Below, one piece after another: positions 1 to 13,300 of a stretch of 64,000 nucleotides of DNA. The stretch is from Malurus cyaneus samueli (lineage: Eukaryota; Chordata; Aves; Passeriformes; Maluridae). Within the stretch, counting starts at the first letter, position 1, and each line of letters opens with the position of its first letter. Below the pieces are notes generated by a model. The model was not told the DNA's origin and did no database searches. It saw only the letters and a program-made list of their open reading frames with translations. Location of the stretch: NCBI GenBank assembly GCA_009741485.1, contig CM019230.1, forward strand, positions 11,938,446 to 12,002,445, in the 5' to 3' direction. A program made the translations under genes and the position numbers.

Positions 1-361
1 ATTGGTACTTCACATGAGCAGGGCTGGGAAAGTCTTCGCTCTTGCTGACTTCATTTTCTCATGTGCACTGTTAGATTTTGCTTCTGATTAAACCAGCTGT
101 CACCAGTGCTGGTGGCTGCTCACTGGAGCATGGCACAGCAACACCAGCTTGTCTGTCTGTCTGCTTTCCAAATGTCAGGAGTAGGAACGTGCCTTCTGTG
201 TTTTTCTGTGATTCACTGGATATGGCAGGGGGGTTGCCTGGGTGCTGACTACCAAAAGTCAATTCAGAGGGCCCCCAAACCTTTCCTGTTTCCCTCAGTC
301 TTCTTTTCATCCTCCTCTAGACTGATGGAGAATAACTAGACCTGGGTGAAAGTAGTTTCTG

Positions 362-371
362 CCTTTATTGG
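362..371. promoter_or_regulatory. CArG-box consensus CCTTTATTGG
   Basis: A perfect CC(A/T)6GG SRF-binding consensus inside a MYOCD intron. A match is expected about once per 16 kb by chance, so position in the gene of an SRF coactivator is the only added support. Function is inference. Confidence 0.25.
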
Positions 372-1190
372 ATCCCATTCAGAAGATGGAAAGAGAATTT
401 CTGTTGCCAAGAGTTGCAGCAGACTGTTTTTGTGGGTCAGGACACCTTCCCCTTCCTTTTTCCCAATGGGAACAGTTAGTTTTGTCTGCTTACACAGACA
501 GAAAAAAATTTTCTAACATGTGAGAAGTATTAACCCCTTCACCATGCAAATTCTGCCTTGATTTCTACTGAACCACAGTAAACAAGGAAATGTGCAAGTT
601 TTCCCATGACTCGAATACAGACTGCTCTATGGAATGGGTGTTCACTGGTCCAAGAGCCAGGGATTATTGGCCTTTTTTTGGGAACACCTCTGGGTTAATC
701 CTCCTTAGAGTCAGGAAATGCTGAGGACATGGTCTGCTGCCTACCTGCCCAGGGAGGTCCCACACAGCTGCTTCTGAGCAGGGGACAGGACAAATGTCCA
801 GCCATGGGCAGTGACAGAAGATGGATAAAGGATCACCTTGCAATGCCCTCACTGGAGGCTGCACCACAAACCCCAAGGGCTGAGGCAGGGGTTAATTTTC
901 CTGCTGACCTCAAGTCTGTCACCTGCAGGTTTTACTTTCAGGTGAGATCCCTCACAGGTGTTTGCTCTTCCCAGATCTGTCTTCTGGAGCTGTGGTGCCT
1001 TCCATGACCTGCAGGGAATATGACAGGGAAGAGATGCATCTGCTCTCTGACGTGTCCCACAGAGCACTGTGTTTCAAAGCCTGCACCCCCTCCCTGCCCA
1101 CGTGCCTCCTGCTCTCCCCATGCTCGCCGTCCCCCTGCTCTCTTGCCATGGACTGGTGGAGAGCATGGGATTTCCCAGAGCTTTCCTGAG

Positions 1191-1200
1191 TTATTTTTAG
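1191..1200. promoter_or_regulatory. MEF2 consensus TTATTTTTAG
   Basis: A perfect match to YTA(A/T)4TAR, 134 bp upstream of the exon at 1334. A second AT-rich near-palindrome, CTATTTTTATAG (1235-1246), is close by but does not fit the 10-bp spacing. MEF2 regulates mammalian Myocd through a different, upstream enhancer, so this is only a candidate. Confidence 0.25.
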
Positions 1201-1333
1201 TCAGCGCAATAAAGAGAACAGCTAGTTTGTGTTGCTATTTTTATAGCACTCATTAAAATGCTGTTGCTGAATATCCTGGTAGCTGCTTGCTTCCGCTCCT
1301 GTGCTGACTGCTCCTCTTTCTTTCCTGTTGCAG

Positions 1334-1389
1334 CACTGAAAAGCCCATCTGCATTCCATGAACAGCGAAAAAGTCTGGAGCGAGCCAAG
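1334..1389 (+). CDS. MYOCD: MYOCD coding exon a (RPEL1-RPEL2 linker)
   Basis: This 56-nt exon lies between a strong polypyrimidine tract plus ttgcag acceptor and a gtaact donor. It enters with two bases (CA) completing a codon and leaves in phase 0. It encodes LKSPSAFHEQRKSLERAK. The FHEQRK core is shared by all myocardin-family proteins and follows the 'PP' of RPEL1's linker, which would be on the previous exon outside the window. LKSP and SLERA resemble MRTF-A more than human myocardin. Confidence 0.93.
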
Positions 1390-4300
1390 GTAACTCCTGC
1401 AGCCATCCCAATGAGGGAGCACACGGGCTTGCTTTGCATGAGTCACGGGGTTTGAAAGCACCTTCCATGCAGGCCCAGGATGAGGGGCATGGCATCTGCC
1501 CTGCTTCCAGATGTGCTGAGGTCAAGCCAGGGCTCTGCAGCACCCTTCTCCCAATAGGGAAGGTTTGAAAAAAGGGCAGAGGGGCCATCTGTGCCCTGAG
1601 CTGTGGGGTTTTACAGCAGCCCCATGGGCAGGGCATGGTTCAACATGGCTTTGTCAGTGCTTCCAGTAAATGCCCAACCAGTGGAGCTGCTGCCTCCCCC
1701 TCCAGGCCACATCCACAGCCCACTCCTGCTCAGGCTGCTCTGCACTGCTGCCAGCCAGACCTGAGGGAACAGAGTTAGCAAGTGTGCAGGGGGAATGCAG
1801 GTGCCCCCTGGAGCAAATCCCCAGGGAACTCAGAACTCATGCTTGTCACCAGGCAGGAGCTCCAGCTTTTAGCTCTGCAGTGCAGCTTGACCATCAGGAC
1901 ACAACACCCAAGGGGCAAATGGGTCAGGCTCCCATCCACCCCATTGCCAGGCTTCCCTAAACACTGCCAAAGGCAGTAGCCATTTCCAGAACACATTGAA
2001 ACTCTGTGATCTGATCACTTTTTGGGAAGTCACATTCATTTTCCTATCACCCCCAATCCAGCTTTGACCAAGCTGGAGGGATGATTCTAGAAAAGGGAGT
2101 AATTTAGTCATGCAGGTTCTGCTCGAACACAAGAATTTGGTTCATTAATCTGCAAAACGTGTTTGCAGTCACATGGGAAAGGACCTTTGCAAGGAAGAAT
2201 GATTGTGAAATACAGGGAAGTGCTCTTCTGAACTTAAACACGCTCCAAATCACTTTCCCCAAGTCTCCCGTGGTAATAAATGGCGACTGTAAGGAACACA
2301 ATATGACTCTGAAAAATTAGTATGCTTAAAAAATTTCAAGCAATCCAAAGTATCCTTGAAGTGTCATATATTTTACAGTTAAAGTATACATTTGTGTCTC
2401 TTTCTCTTCAAAAACTTTCACTGGCTAGCTGCCTGGGGAAAGGGGAAGGATGGTCTAGTTTATCCCAAACCACAGGCACTTTCAGAAAGTGCTAATGAAG
2501 ACACTGAGCACAGCCCATAACAAACATAATTCCCTTGCAAAGCTGCCCTGCTTAGACCTGGGACAGGGAAGATCAGCAGCTGTTTCCACATAATTACTCA
2601 AAGGCATTTGTTCTTCAGCTAATATTCCCCCAAGCTGATGTGCAAACAGAAAGCAGATATATAACTGATTGTGTGTTCTGAAAGCTATTCTGCCTCAACT
2701 GATGTTAAAAAAGTTCACATGTGAAATCTTCCTCATTTGTACCCCAGAGACACAAATGCAGCTTATTAAAAGCCAGGGTCCAAAAGTACTGAAGTCTCAG
2801 CAGAAACATGAGCAAAGCCACAGCTGTAGGAGAGCAACTGGAGCTGAGCCCAATGCAGGACCTGATCTAAGGATTAGCTGGAAATGCATTACGTGAATTT
2901 AATTGCACTCAGGTGCAGACATCAGCTTGCTCTGACCCGGCACAGGAACCAGGCAAACCTACACACGGTCCAAGAGTCAGATTGTGTTGGTGGAAATAAG
3001 CTGGGAAAAAAATACAGGGGGAAGGGTAAGGCGTTGTAGAGGCTTCAGTAAATAAAATGTCTATTGTTTGTTTAAACATGTCACTGGCTATGCTAGAGGC
3101 TGGCATCAGGCCAGCACAGCAGACTTTGAAGTCCATGTCTTATAATAGATTTCTGGGGTGGAGGAAAGAGAGCAGGCTGCCTTTCCTGGGGCCGTCTGGC
3201 TCAGCAGGGCTTGAGCATTCACCCAGTACCCCAGCACAGAGGGGCTGCAGGGGCAGCTGCAGTGCCTCTGGCCCCAGAGCAGAGCAGCTCTACTGGGTCA
3301 GTCCTGACTGATGTGAGAGCACCCACAGACAGCCACAGACACCCACAGACAGCCAGTGCCCTGCTCTGATGTGTGAGCACCCACAGACACCCCAGTGCCA
3401 GTGCCAGTGCCAGTGCCCTGCTCTGATGTGTGAGCACCCACAGACACCACAGACACCCAGTGCCAGTGCCCTGCTCTGATGTGTGAGCACCCACAGACAC
3501 CACAGACACCCAGTGCCAGTGCCCTGCTCTGTGTGTGAGCACCCACAGACACCACAGACACCCAGTGCCAGTGCCCTGCTCTGTGTGTGAGCACCCACAG
3601 ACACCCAGTGCCAGTGCCCTGCTCTGGTGTGTGAGCATCCACAGACACCCCAGTGCCAGTGCCAGTGCCCTGCTCTGGTGTGTGAGCACCCACAGACACC
3701 CACAGACACCCAGTGCCAGTGCCCTGCTCTGGTGTGTGAGCACCCACAGACACCCACAGACACCCAGTGCCAGTGCCCTGCTCTGGTGTGTGAGCACCCA
3801 CAGACACCACAGACACCCAGTGCCAGTGCCCTGCTCTGTGTGTGAGCACCCACAGACACCACAGACACCCAGTGCCAGTGCCCTGCTCTGGTGTGTGAGC
3901 ACCCACAGACACCCACAGACACCCAGTGCCAGTGCCCTGCTCTGATGTGTGAGCACCCACAGACACCACAGACACCCAGTGCCAGTGCCCTGCTCTGGTG
4001 TGTGAGCACCCACAGACACCCACAGACACCCAGTGCCAGTGCCCTGCTCTGGTGTGTGAGCACCCACAGACACCACAGACACCCAGTGCCAGTGCCCTGC
4101 TCTGGTGTGTGAGCACCCACAGACACCCACAGACACCCCAGTGCCCTGCTCTGTTGCTCTGACCTGTGCTGTGAGGTCATGACCCTGATTCCCAGACCAA
4201 GCTGTTCTGCTGTAGTTTGAGCACACTCCTGTGTGCACATGCAGAACTGTGTCTCTTTTTTTTCTGCAGCACTTTTAAAAGCTGTTTTGCATTCTGTGTC

Positions 4301-7300
4301 CCTGTTGCCAGCTCACCTCAACCTCTCCTCCTCTCCCCTCAGCCCCTTCATTGATCCCATCTCTGACTCAATGGTGATGTGTGTAGCTGCTGCCCAGACC
4401 CTCCCATGGACGCTTTCAGATGCAGGACACAGAACAGGGCCCAGCTGACACCCTGTGCTGTGTCTCCCTTGCTGGTTTGGTGTTGTGGGTCAGCTGCTGG
4501 TCACTGGATTCTCCAGAGCCTTTCATACTTTTCCTGTGCATGGAGTAACTAATTTCTGCCTAAGACCCTGTCCAGTAACCACTGCAGGAGCATCTCTGGT
4601 GTATTAACTCTTCATCCATTGCAGTGCTTAATTAGCTGGCTTAGCTGTGGCTGCAACCTGAGCACAGTCCTTCCCAAACATCCTTCTGGGAACTTTAGCA
4701 CATGTATTCCAGACCATCAGTTGCTCCAAATCATGGTGCACTGTAATCTGGTAGCCATGAGTGATTCAGAATTAAGGGGTATGTCTTCTGTCATTCAAAG
4801 CATTGATTAATATATTGATTAGCAGGAAAAAAAATGCTTTGTAACAGGATTTGATATTTTCTTCTGTTTAGACTGTTAGCCATTTCCAATTCCTCTGGTG
4901 ATCCACAGCTATGCTCCTTTACTATATTAGTCTTATCCAGACCAAATTTCTCTGGCTTGTATGTGAGAAAGCCATGTGCAATAATATCAAAACATGCTTC
5001 GAGTCAAGCTGCATGACATTCATTGTTTATTCTTGTAACAGAAAATTGTCATCTCTCCTTTGAAGGAATTTTGGTTGGTGTGATATGATTTGTTCTTGGA
5101 TAAATTCATCCTGGCTGTACCTCGCTCACCTCCTTGCTAACTTCAAAATCCATTTATACAGATTGTTTGGCCCAATATCTTGCTGTCTGCTTTATAATTT
5201 CCTGGTTTCTTCTCTCCATTTCTTTTAAAGCAAGAAATTATTCTCTCCTTTGCCCAGTTTCCTGGAGAACCACAGATAGTTGCTATTACTCTAGCCTCAT
5301 GTGTGTCAAACTGTTTGGGAACATTTAACTCCTCTGAGCACACTCTAACCTGTTCTCCAACACGATAACTGAAGCTTCTTCTCTTTTGTTGCTAAAGGTT
5401 CTTGGCTGAGCCATCTGATTGATAAAGAGCAATTTATCTTTTTAGTGAGGATGGTTTTAAAAGGCATTAAGTCCTGCAGCCATCTCAGCAGTATGCGCAA
5501 TTATTTCTCCTGTTTATGGAACGCAGACAGGACTTTCCACTGCCTGATCCCAGCTGCAGAAATCCTTATAAGATCTTTTTCTCATAATCCTGTACATTTT
5601 GTACTGGAGATTTACAATTTTGGTCAAGCCGCTTGTACTATTCTTTTATATTTATCCTTAAGATTTTAACCTCTTTGAACTAAGTTACAATTTTTGTACT
5701 ATTTCTTCTTGAAGCTCAGTTTAACTAAGAGCTAATAACTTGTCTAAGTTGAGTTCTAGCTTTTCTTCACCAGGGGATAAGCTTACATCTGTATTCTTGA
5801 GGTCATCAGCCCTCAAGGCTGACTTTTTGGCCCTTATGGATGCTGTTACTATACCTCTGTGAGCCTCTCTGTTCCTAAAGCCATGAGGGAGCTGACACAA
5901 GGCTCCAGGACTGTAACCACCACAAGCTCAGCTGCAGTGACTGCCAAGTAGATTTTCCCAGATTTTCCCAATCCCATATCAAATCTTGGGTGAGGGACCA
6001 GAGAGCACAGGAACTGAATTCTGTGGGAAGGTTAAGCCTGGTGGCTGACCTGGGTAGAGAGCCTGAGTGGCTTCATGACTTGCTCCTGCCTGATGTCTCA
6101 CTCCAGAATGCTGGGCTTTCCACAGAAGCCACTGCTACCAGAACACTCTGGAGCTGTCTTGGTGCAGCTTTCAAAGATGACATGGTGAGCAGGCCCACCA
6201 CTCCTAGGGAATAGATGTGACCCTTTCTATGAGTTCTCATAACATTTCAGGCATCAGAAGCCCAATAGAGATTGCAAAGAACACAGCAGTGGGTGCAGTG
6301 AACAGTCAGCAGCTATGTGCACATTGCTCCCTTTCTGAAGAACTTCTGCCTAAGAACAAGCCAGTGTCTCAGTGATGAAAAATGTCATTTAGGAGCTTAC
6401 TCAACCCAGCTTGTAATAAATCCAAAAGAATCATGGGATGGCACAGGGGCAGGTGCTCTCAGTACCTTATTGCTGCTCTAGCCAGGTAACTTTGCATTTG
6501 TGTTCTGCAGACTGAAGATTATCTCAAGCACAAGATCAGAAGCAGGCCTGAGCGGTCAGACCTGGTCAATATGCACATTCTGCAAGGTAAGACTGCCCGA
6601 GCTTCACCCACGTACTCCTCCTGTCTCCTGCCCTGGGACTTGTGTCTCTCCTGCCTCACTTGTGTTCTTTCAGGAATCTCATTGCTGTTAACTTTGTCCG
6701 AGCTTCTCATGAGGGACAGACTCCTCTGGGATACGTTGTATGAAATTCTACCCAGACCTGGTGTTCAGAAAGCAGGACATGCGTTTTTTGTTTGACAGAC
6801 ACAGTCCCAAGGCCATCCAGCCTTTCTCCCATCTCTGGCAGTGGGAGAGTGTAAGATGCACTAGGGAACATTGGGGTACAGAACAGTTGTGAGAGAGAAC
6901 TCTGTTAGACAGCGGTGCTGATGTCTGATCATGAAGAGCAAACCCCGGGTGTTTGTTGTCCAGGGCACTGAAATTCCTGCAGCAGGTCATTGTAACACCT
7001 TCCCAAAGCTGGACATGTTTTGTGCTGCAATCATTCTGGATATTCTGTGTGACAGCCCATGCAGCCAATGACCCTGACACAGCAGTATGAAAAGCCCTGC
7101 TATCAGTCTGTGAGGCAGAGCAGCTCTCTTCTCTCCCATCCTGGTGTTCCCTCTTAGCCAGAGAGCTGGCAGGGCTGTATCCCATCACAGACAGCAGAAC
7201 ACCACAGTGTCCCTTGTTATCTCCAGAGATAACAAGATCCTTAGAGACAGAGAGGATGTGCAGCCTTCCCTCCCTCCTTGAGTCCTGTCACTTGCCTGGA

Positions 7301-10300
7301 AGAAACAGATCACTCTGGCAGCTGTGAATGCTGCTCTCTGCTCTCAGCATGGATGCAATCTGTATTTTTTTTCTTCTTCTGGCAGGCAGGAGGGTTGAGC
7401 CAGGGTCCCATGCTGGATCAGTGCTGCTGCCTTGCTTTTCCCTTCTATTTCTATCTCCAAAACAAGCTAGCACCATTGCTTGTTTAAGAGCTGGAGAGTG
7501 TCTCTCCTTTAGGATAAATAATAGAAGCAATATGGACTGGAGCTGGGGGGCTGTTACCAGACGTGGAGACAGTTGCAGTCCCTGGGCATGGACAGGTACT
7601 GAGCCAGTTAGGGGACAGAGACTGCAGAGAGCAGAGAGTGCCTGGTGTGCACTGAGCAAGATACACTGCTGCCCCACAGCACCCTTACCTGCAGCCTCTG
7701 CCCACTTTCTGTCCATCCTGCTCTGCATTTCATGGAGTTGTGTCTTGGTGTACCATGGACTTACAAATCCATTCTGTTCATAACAGGACCTAGAGGCGAT
7801 TGAAACTGGCCAGGTGAGACAGTTTACATCATCCCTTCTGTTACTGTTCACCTCAGGGAGCTCATCTGTGTTCACAGCTCTAAATAATCCGAGGCCAGAA
7901 AGGGCCCTAGACCAGCTCTCCTCACCTCCTGCAGAGAATTTTCCATGGTATCAAGCCCTGTAGCTCATATTGCCTATGGTAGCTCTTCCAGAGAGTCTCC
8001 AGTCTTTGAAGACAGAACAACCTACATGCAGCTGTTCTTACTTTAGACCCTAAAGGGTGTAGAAATGGTCTAGTTTAGAGTTCCATTCCCTCACTACTCA
8101 CACCTGTGCCAAGAGAGGAGCCAGCCAGGATATCTTTCTGTTTAATTTGCTATTCTTCTGTCCCTCCTCAATAACTGGGGTCTTTTCAGCTGGCTTTGGT
8201 AGGGCTGTAGCTTCCAGATCTACCTGCCTTTGCTCTGCTCCTCTCAAGCTCGTTCTTCCCTGAAGGCCTGGAGCATTGTAGTCATGTCACCTCCAAAAGC
8301 CCACAGCCCAAGACTGAGCATTCTTAATTCCAGTGTAAGCAATTTACTCCACTTGTCCAGCACTGCCAATAGTTCTATTCTCCAGCTGTTTCCCAGAAGC
8401 AGGGATTCATCTGCACTAGCCCACAAGAGCTAGTGGCAGGCAGGAGCTGTAGACCCCTCTGGCTCTTGTTAGTGGCAGCTTGTTAATGAAGCTTCCATCA
8501 CAGATCCCTCTTGGGCCTTGCAGGGGATGCTTCAGCTGCAGGCTGGGTTTGCAAGCCCAGGCTGGTAGACAGAGGCTCTTGTTTGAGAATGGAGAAGCTG
8601 GACCTGAGGCTCAACAAAGGACTCATGTCCCAAACCCCAGCAGCCACATCAAGTGCAGCAAAGCAGATCCTGCTTGTGCTGAGCCACGCTCAGGTGTTGG
8701 CCACAGCCCCCAGAGACTGTGCTGAAGGGCAGTACTTTCTCACTGAGTTCTGTGCCCACAGGAGCCCCCAGTCCTGATGCTTCTGTTTGGCCTTTTAGAC
8801 TCAGCTGCAGAGGGGTCCATTCAGTCTACTCAAATGAAGCTGAAAAGAGCCCGACTGGCAGATGACCTGAATGAAAAGATCGCGCTCAGGCCGGGTCCTT
8901 TGGAGCTGGTGGAGAAGAATATTATTCCCGTTGACTCGGCTGTGAAAGAGGCCATAAAAGGTAGTGACAGCGAATGTGTGCGTTGTGTGTGCATGTGGAG
9001 CAGGGCAGGGGCTGCCGAGGGGACAAGGAGATACCACAGGGACTGCAGGAATTGACTGATCTGGATGTAGGAGCTGCATTTATTGTTTAAATTTCATTAT
9101 TTTCACAGTAACCAGCTCAGTCCAGCACAGCCTGTGAGCACAGAGCTCTCAGAGCAGTGAACTGAAACATGAACAATTGCTCAGGCACAGAAAGAACCTC
9201 CCTTCTTACACCCCTTCCCTCCCCAAGGCTTTGAGCTCAGAAGGAATACTGAGTTGGACACAGGACACTGCTTCCTCCAGCATGGGAGAGAAAGTGAGTG
9301 CACAGGTGTGGTTGTGAGACCAGCCCAGATTCTCCCACTTGTGCCCTGCCAAGTTCTCACATCCCGCTAAGTGGGGTGACATGGACCCAGATCAGCAAGG
9401 CTGTGGTTCTCCTTTTTTTGACCACTGGTCACAGTGGTTTGCAGGACCCAACAGAGCAGGATGCTGCATCCCTGGGGTGTGGAAGCACCCCTGGGGCACT
9501 AAAACACTGGAGAATATGAGCAGGGGCCTGCACCCCCAAATAGGGTCAGTCCTACCAGCAGGGACCCAGCACTTGCCTTATCCCTATGCTTGATTTTCTT
9601 GCATCACCTACCCTCACCAGGGGAGGGAGGAAGAATCATCCACAATTACTTCCCCACACTGCTGCAGGGAAGATGGTGTGGGAGCCAACAGAGAGCAAAA
9701 AGGTGACTCGAATTTCACCAGAGCCCAGTGCCAAGACAGGAAGGTCCAAAAGCAGAAAAGGGAGCAGGAAAGCCAGCAGGATCCCACAGTGATAGGACAG
9801 CAACCCCTGTTTTTGAAGCCTGGGGCCATCTCCACACGTCTAAACAGGTCCTCAGGTCTCCAATGAGGCACTGAGAGCTGCTCTGCCCCCACAAGCTCCT
9901 TGTTCTGTTGCCCACAGTTCCTCAGTTCATGGGATCATTTCCGTTGGCATAATCCCATTTGAAGAGTCTGTTCTGGAGGTCAAAGCAAGCTAGGGACAAT
10001 AGCAGGGCTTTGGGACAGAAAGGGTCTTGGAGTGACAGGAGATGTCAAAAGTGAGAGTTGGAACAGGAAGCATTTTAACTTCCATTTCATCTCAGAAACC
10101 ATCATAAATGACATGAAATATTCCAGGCTCAGATACTGCTCTGTCCTGCCCCACAACTATTCCTGCTCTTGGTTTTGGGGCTGTGAAATGCAGGCCGTGT
10201 TATGTATAGCAGCTTCTCCAGCCTGGCCCTGGAGCTGCTCCATTTCCAGCAAGTCGCAGGCTCTCCTCTTTGGAAGTGAAATGTTCCAGGACTCTGCGTG

Positions 10301-13300
10301 AAGAGGAATTTTTAAGGCGAGTTCAAATAAAATCTTCTCAGCCATTTACTGAAGGACAAAACAGTAGAGGGAGAAAACTTTCAAACCACACCACCCCTCC
10401 CCTTAATAAACATTTGAGGCAGTTTGAGCATGGCTTTATTCCCTGGAGCTGAGGTTTGGAGGCTGGGCTAGTGAACTTGTATCTTGCATAGAGCATCTCT
10501 GCAGCTGCCTTGTCAGGAGCTTGTGGTAAACAGATTTACAGGACCAAACAGTTAAAAACAAAAGGTCTGGCTTAAAAATTATTTGTTCCATTTTAAATTA
10601 CTCGTTTTCACAATGCTCCTCTATCACATTGCTGGGGAAAAAACATGTCCTTTAAGCCAGTTTCATCCCATTTAGGGTGAAACACGCAGCACATTAGGTG
10701 CTTGGTACCGCAGGATGTCATGAGAAGAAGGTCATGCAGCTGCACCAAGAACACTATCCCAGCCCTCAGGTTTCTGCAGAAAGCCCCAAGCTGAAGAATC
10801 CTCAAGCTCATTTTTGGAGTCAGAGGCCTCTTATGTTACTTGCAGTTTGGGGCAAAGGGCTGAACACAGAGCAGAGATGAGCGCTGGCACTTCAGAACGT
10901 TAAGCCTTTTGTTTTCGCAATACCAGAAAGATGACAGGGTTTAAAATCATTTTACTTTAACTATGGAATCTCAACTGTTTATACAGTGGAAAGTTCAGCT
11001 GACGTGTTCCTCTAATCACCTCCGGCAGGGTAAGCAGAAAGTGCCAGACCCCAACAGAAAGCCCAAATGTCCCGGTGACAGGAGGCCGCCAGTGCCCTGC
11101 ATAGCTGAGCAGTGATACAAGAACCCTTTTTTACCAGGTCCTTGTCATCACTTTGTCCAATGTGCTCAAGAGGACAATACCCAGTGCATTAGAAACAGCC
11201 CGGTGCAAACACCATCCTGCCTGAGATTACAACAGGGACACAGGACCAAGAAACAATACGCTCAGGCCTGGCTGGGTGAGAGCAGGACAGATAAGGGACG
11301 CATTCCCCATTGGCACAGGCCAGCAGTACAAGCAGCAGTATGCAGCACATTCCTGTCATGCTCTGGGCTGTCACTGTGTCCTGAAGGTCCCTTGGTCCAG
11401 CTTTGGCACTGCTTCTCACCTGCAGGAGCCCTGCGCATCCATAAGCCCCCCTTGCTTCGAGTCCTTTTTTCCGAGAGGGGATGTCCACTCTGGTGCGCAG
11501 GAGTGGGAAGCAGCTCCCATGCAGCCCAGGTGGACCATGCAGTTCCTCAGGGACCTGTTTGGGTGCTGCTTCAGATGGAGAGGACACAGGCCCTACTTCC
11601 AGGGATGTATGAAGAGAGCAAGTTGGACACAGCTGATCTCATTTCCCCAGCCCATGTCTGGGCAGAAGCTTAGGCAGGGAGCCAGGGCTCTGTCCTCGCC
11701 CACCCTGGCACCAGCAGCCGCAGGGAGTGGAGATAACCCTTATCTCTCAGATAGGGGCAGGGGTCAGAGCAGGAGGTGCGTGTCAGTGAGAAGGTGCACA
11801 TTGCTAGACCAGCAACAGGGACAGGTGGAAGCTTGTCCCCAGGCCCTTCCTATTTCCCCATTTGTCACCTTGCTATCAGTGTGCCAAGCTGCCTGACAAA
11901 TGCCAGACATGAACATGAGGAGATTACGAGTGTAGCAATGCTGCTCCTTCCTCTACCCCCACCTGCAGCTCTCTTGAGGCTCACATGAGACTTTTTTTTC
12001 TCAGCACTTTATTTATCATCAAAACCTCGGGGGTCAAGAGCCCTTGCCCATCTGACTAGCAGATAACAGTGCAGGAGCTGTGCAGACGGAGCAGCCTGGG
12101 ATTGTCAGGCAGGCAGCAGCCGTGGTTTGAACCATGTCCTGTGGGTGAAGCCTGTGGGCACAGACAGAATGTGGCACATCCACCCTTCTTGGCTCTTGCC
12201 ATTAGCAGATGGATCACATCGTGAGCTGATTTCAGCCTCAGTCCTGCTGAGGACGGGATCCCATGAGTGGTGCGAGTGTTCAGCCAGGGTATTCAGGTGT
12301 GGGAGGGCAACTCTCGCCCTTCTCCCACCTCAGTCCAGCAGAGGGGCACCCGTCCCACCTGTCTGCACCCGCCCTTCTGTGCTGGCAGGTCAGGCTCCTC
12401 CAACCCCTTCTCTCTCCCTGTCCCAAGGAACATGGTTTATGGTCCTGGCTCCTCAGATCACTCTTCTCTCCCAAGGGACACAGTCCGTGGTCACGGTTCC
12501 TCACACCCCTCACCTTTCCCCCTCCTAAAGAACATGGTCCATGCTCTCGGCTCCCCAGACCCCTCTTCTCTCGGTCTCCCAAGCGTCCCAGTCCATGGCT
12601 GCTCTCTGTCCCGGAACGGGCCGAGTCCCCCGGGCACCGCCTGTGGCCCTCACACGGCCGGGGAGCGGGCGGTGAGCGCAGCCCAAGGCTCCCTCTGGGC
12701 TCATCCAGGCCCTGTGCCCCTCGCCGCTGCCCCGCTCCCCGCGGGCTCTGACCGTCACCGCTCTGCCCCCGCAGGCACCCAGGGCGGCTTTCCTCGCCCG
12801 GCCGACGCCTTCGCCTTCGAGGAGGACAGCAGCAACGATGGGCTGTCCCCGGAGCGGCCCCGCAGCCGCGGCTCCCCAGGACCCGCCGAGCCGCCCCGGC
12901 TCCAAGCCGGAGCCGCCCCCTGCCGAGGCCCCCCAGGTAGGACGAGCCGTTCTGGAGCCGGGGGGGAGACGGGACAGGAGCGATGGGGGGATACAGGAGG
13001 GAGTCACGGTGGAAGAATTTATTTCTTCTATGTACTCGGCACTGTATAGGCCGGTCCTTGAGTGTGGTGTCCAGCTCTGGGCCGCCCAGTTTGGGAAGGA
13101 TGTGGAGATACTGGAGCGTGTCCAGAGAAGGGCAACAAGGCTGGGGAAGGGCTTGGAACACAAGCCCTGTGAGGGGCGGCTGAGGGAGCTGGGGTTGTTT
13201 AGCCCTGGGAGGCTCAGGGGGAACCTCGTAACTTTCCACAACTCCCTGATGGGAGAGGGCAGCCAGGCCGGGGTCGGTCTCTTCTCCCAGGCAGCCAGCA

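Larger units (their letters stand above)
1..1333 (+). other. MYOCD: MYOCD intron (5' end outside the window)
   Basis: No coding exon matching the myocardin N-terminus or RPEL1 is found here. Two candidate muscle-factor sites are noted separately: a CArG consensus at 362-371 and a MEF2 consensus at 1191-1200. No recognisable transposon. Confidence 0.8.
1390..6510 (+). other. MYOCD: MYOCD intron between exons a and b
   Basis: A 5.1 kb intron holding a large minisatellite (3300-4145) and an old CR1 remnant (~4890-5830). The rest is unique sequence without supportable features. Confidence 0.9.

Noticed and set aside
1235..1246. CTATTTTTATAG as a second MEF2 site
   Set aside because: It has two bases too many for the CTA(A/T)4TAG spacing; kept only as a comment to the neighbouring perfect site.
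3219..4240. Long open frames (up to 339 codons) on both strands with GVCGCSHTRAGHWHW-type repeats
   Set aside because: They are the minisatellite read in different frames. Several frames and both strands are open because the repeat unit lacks stops; there is no promoter, splice or homology support.
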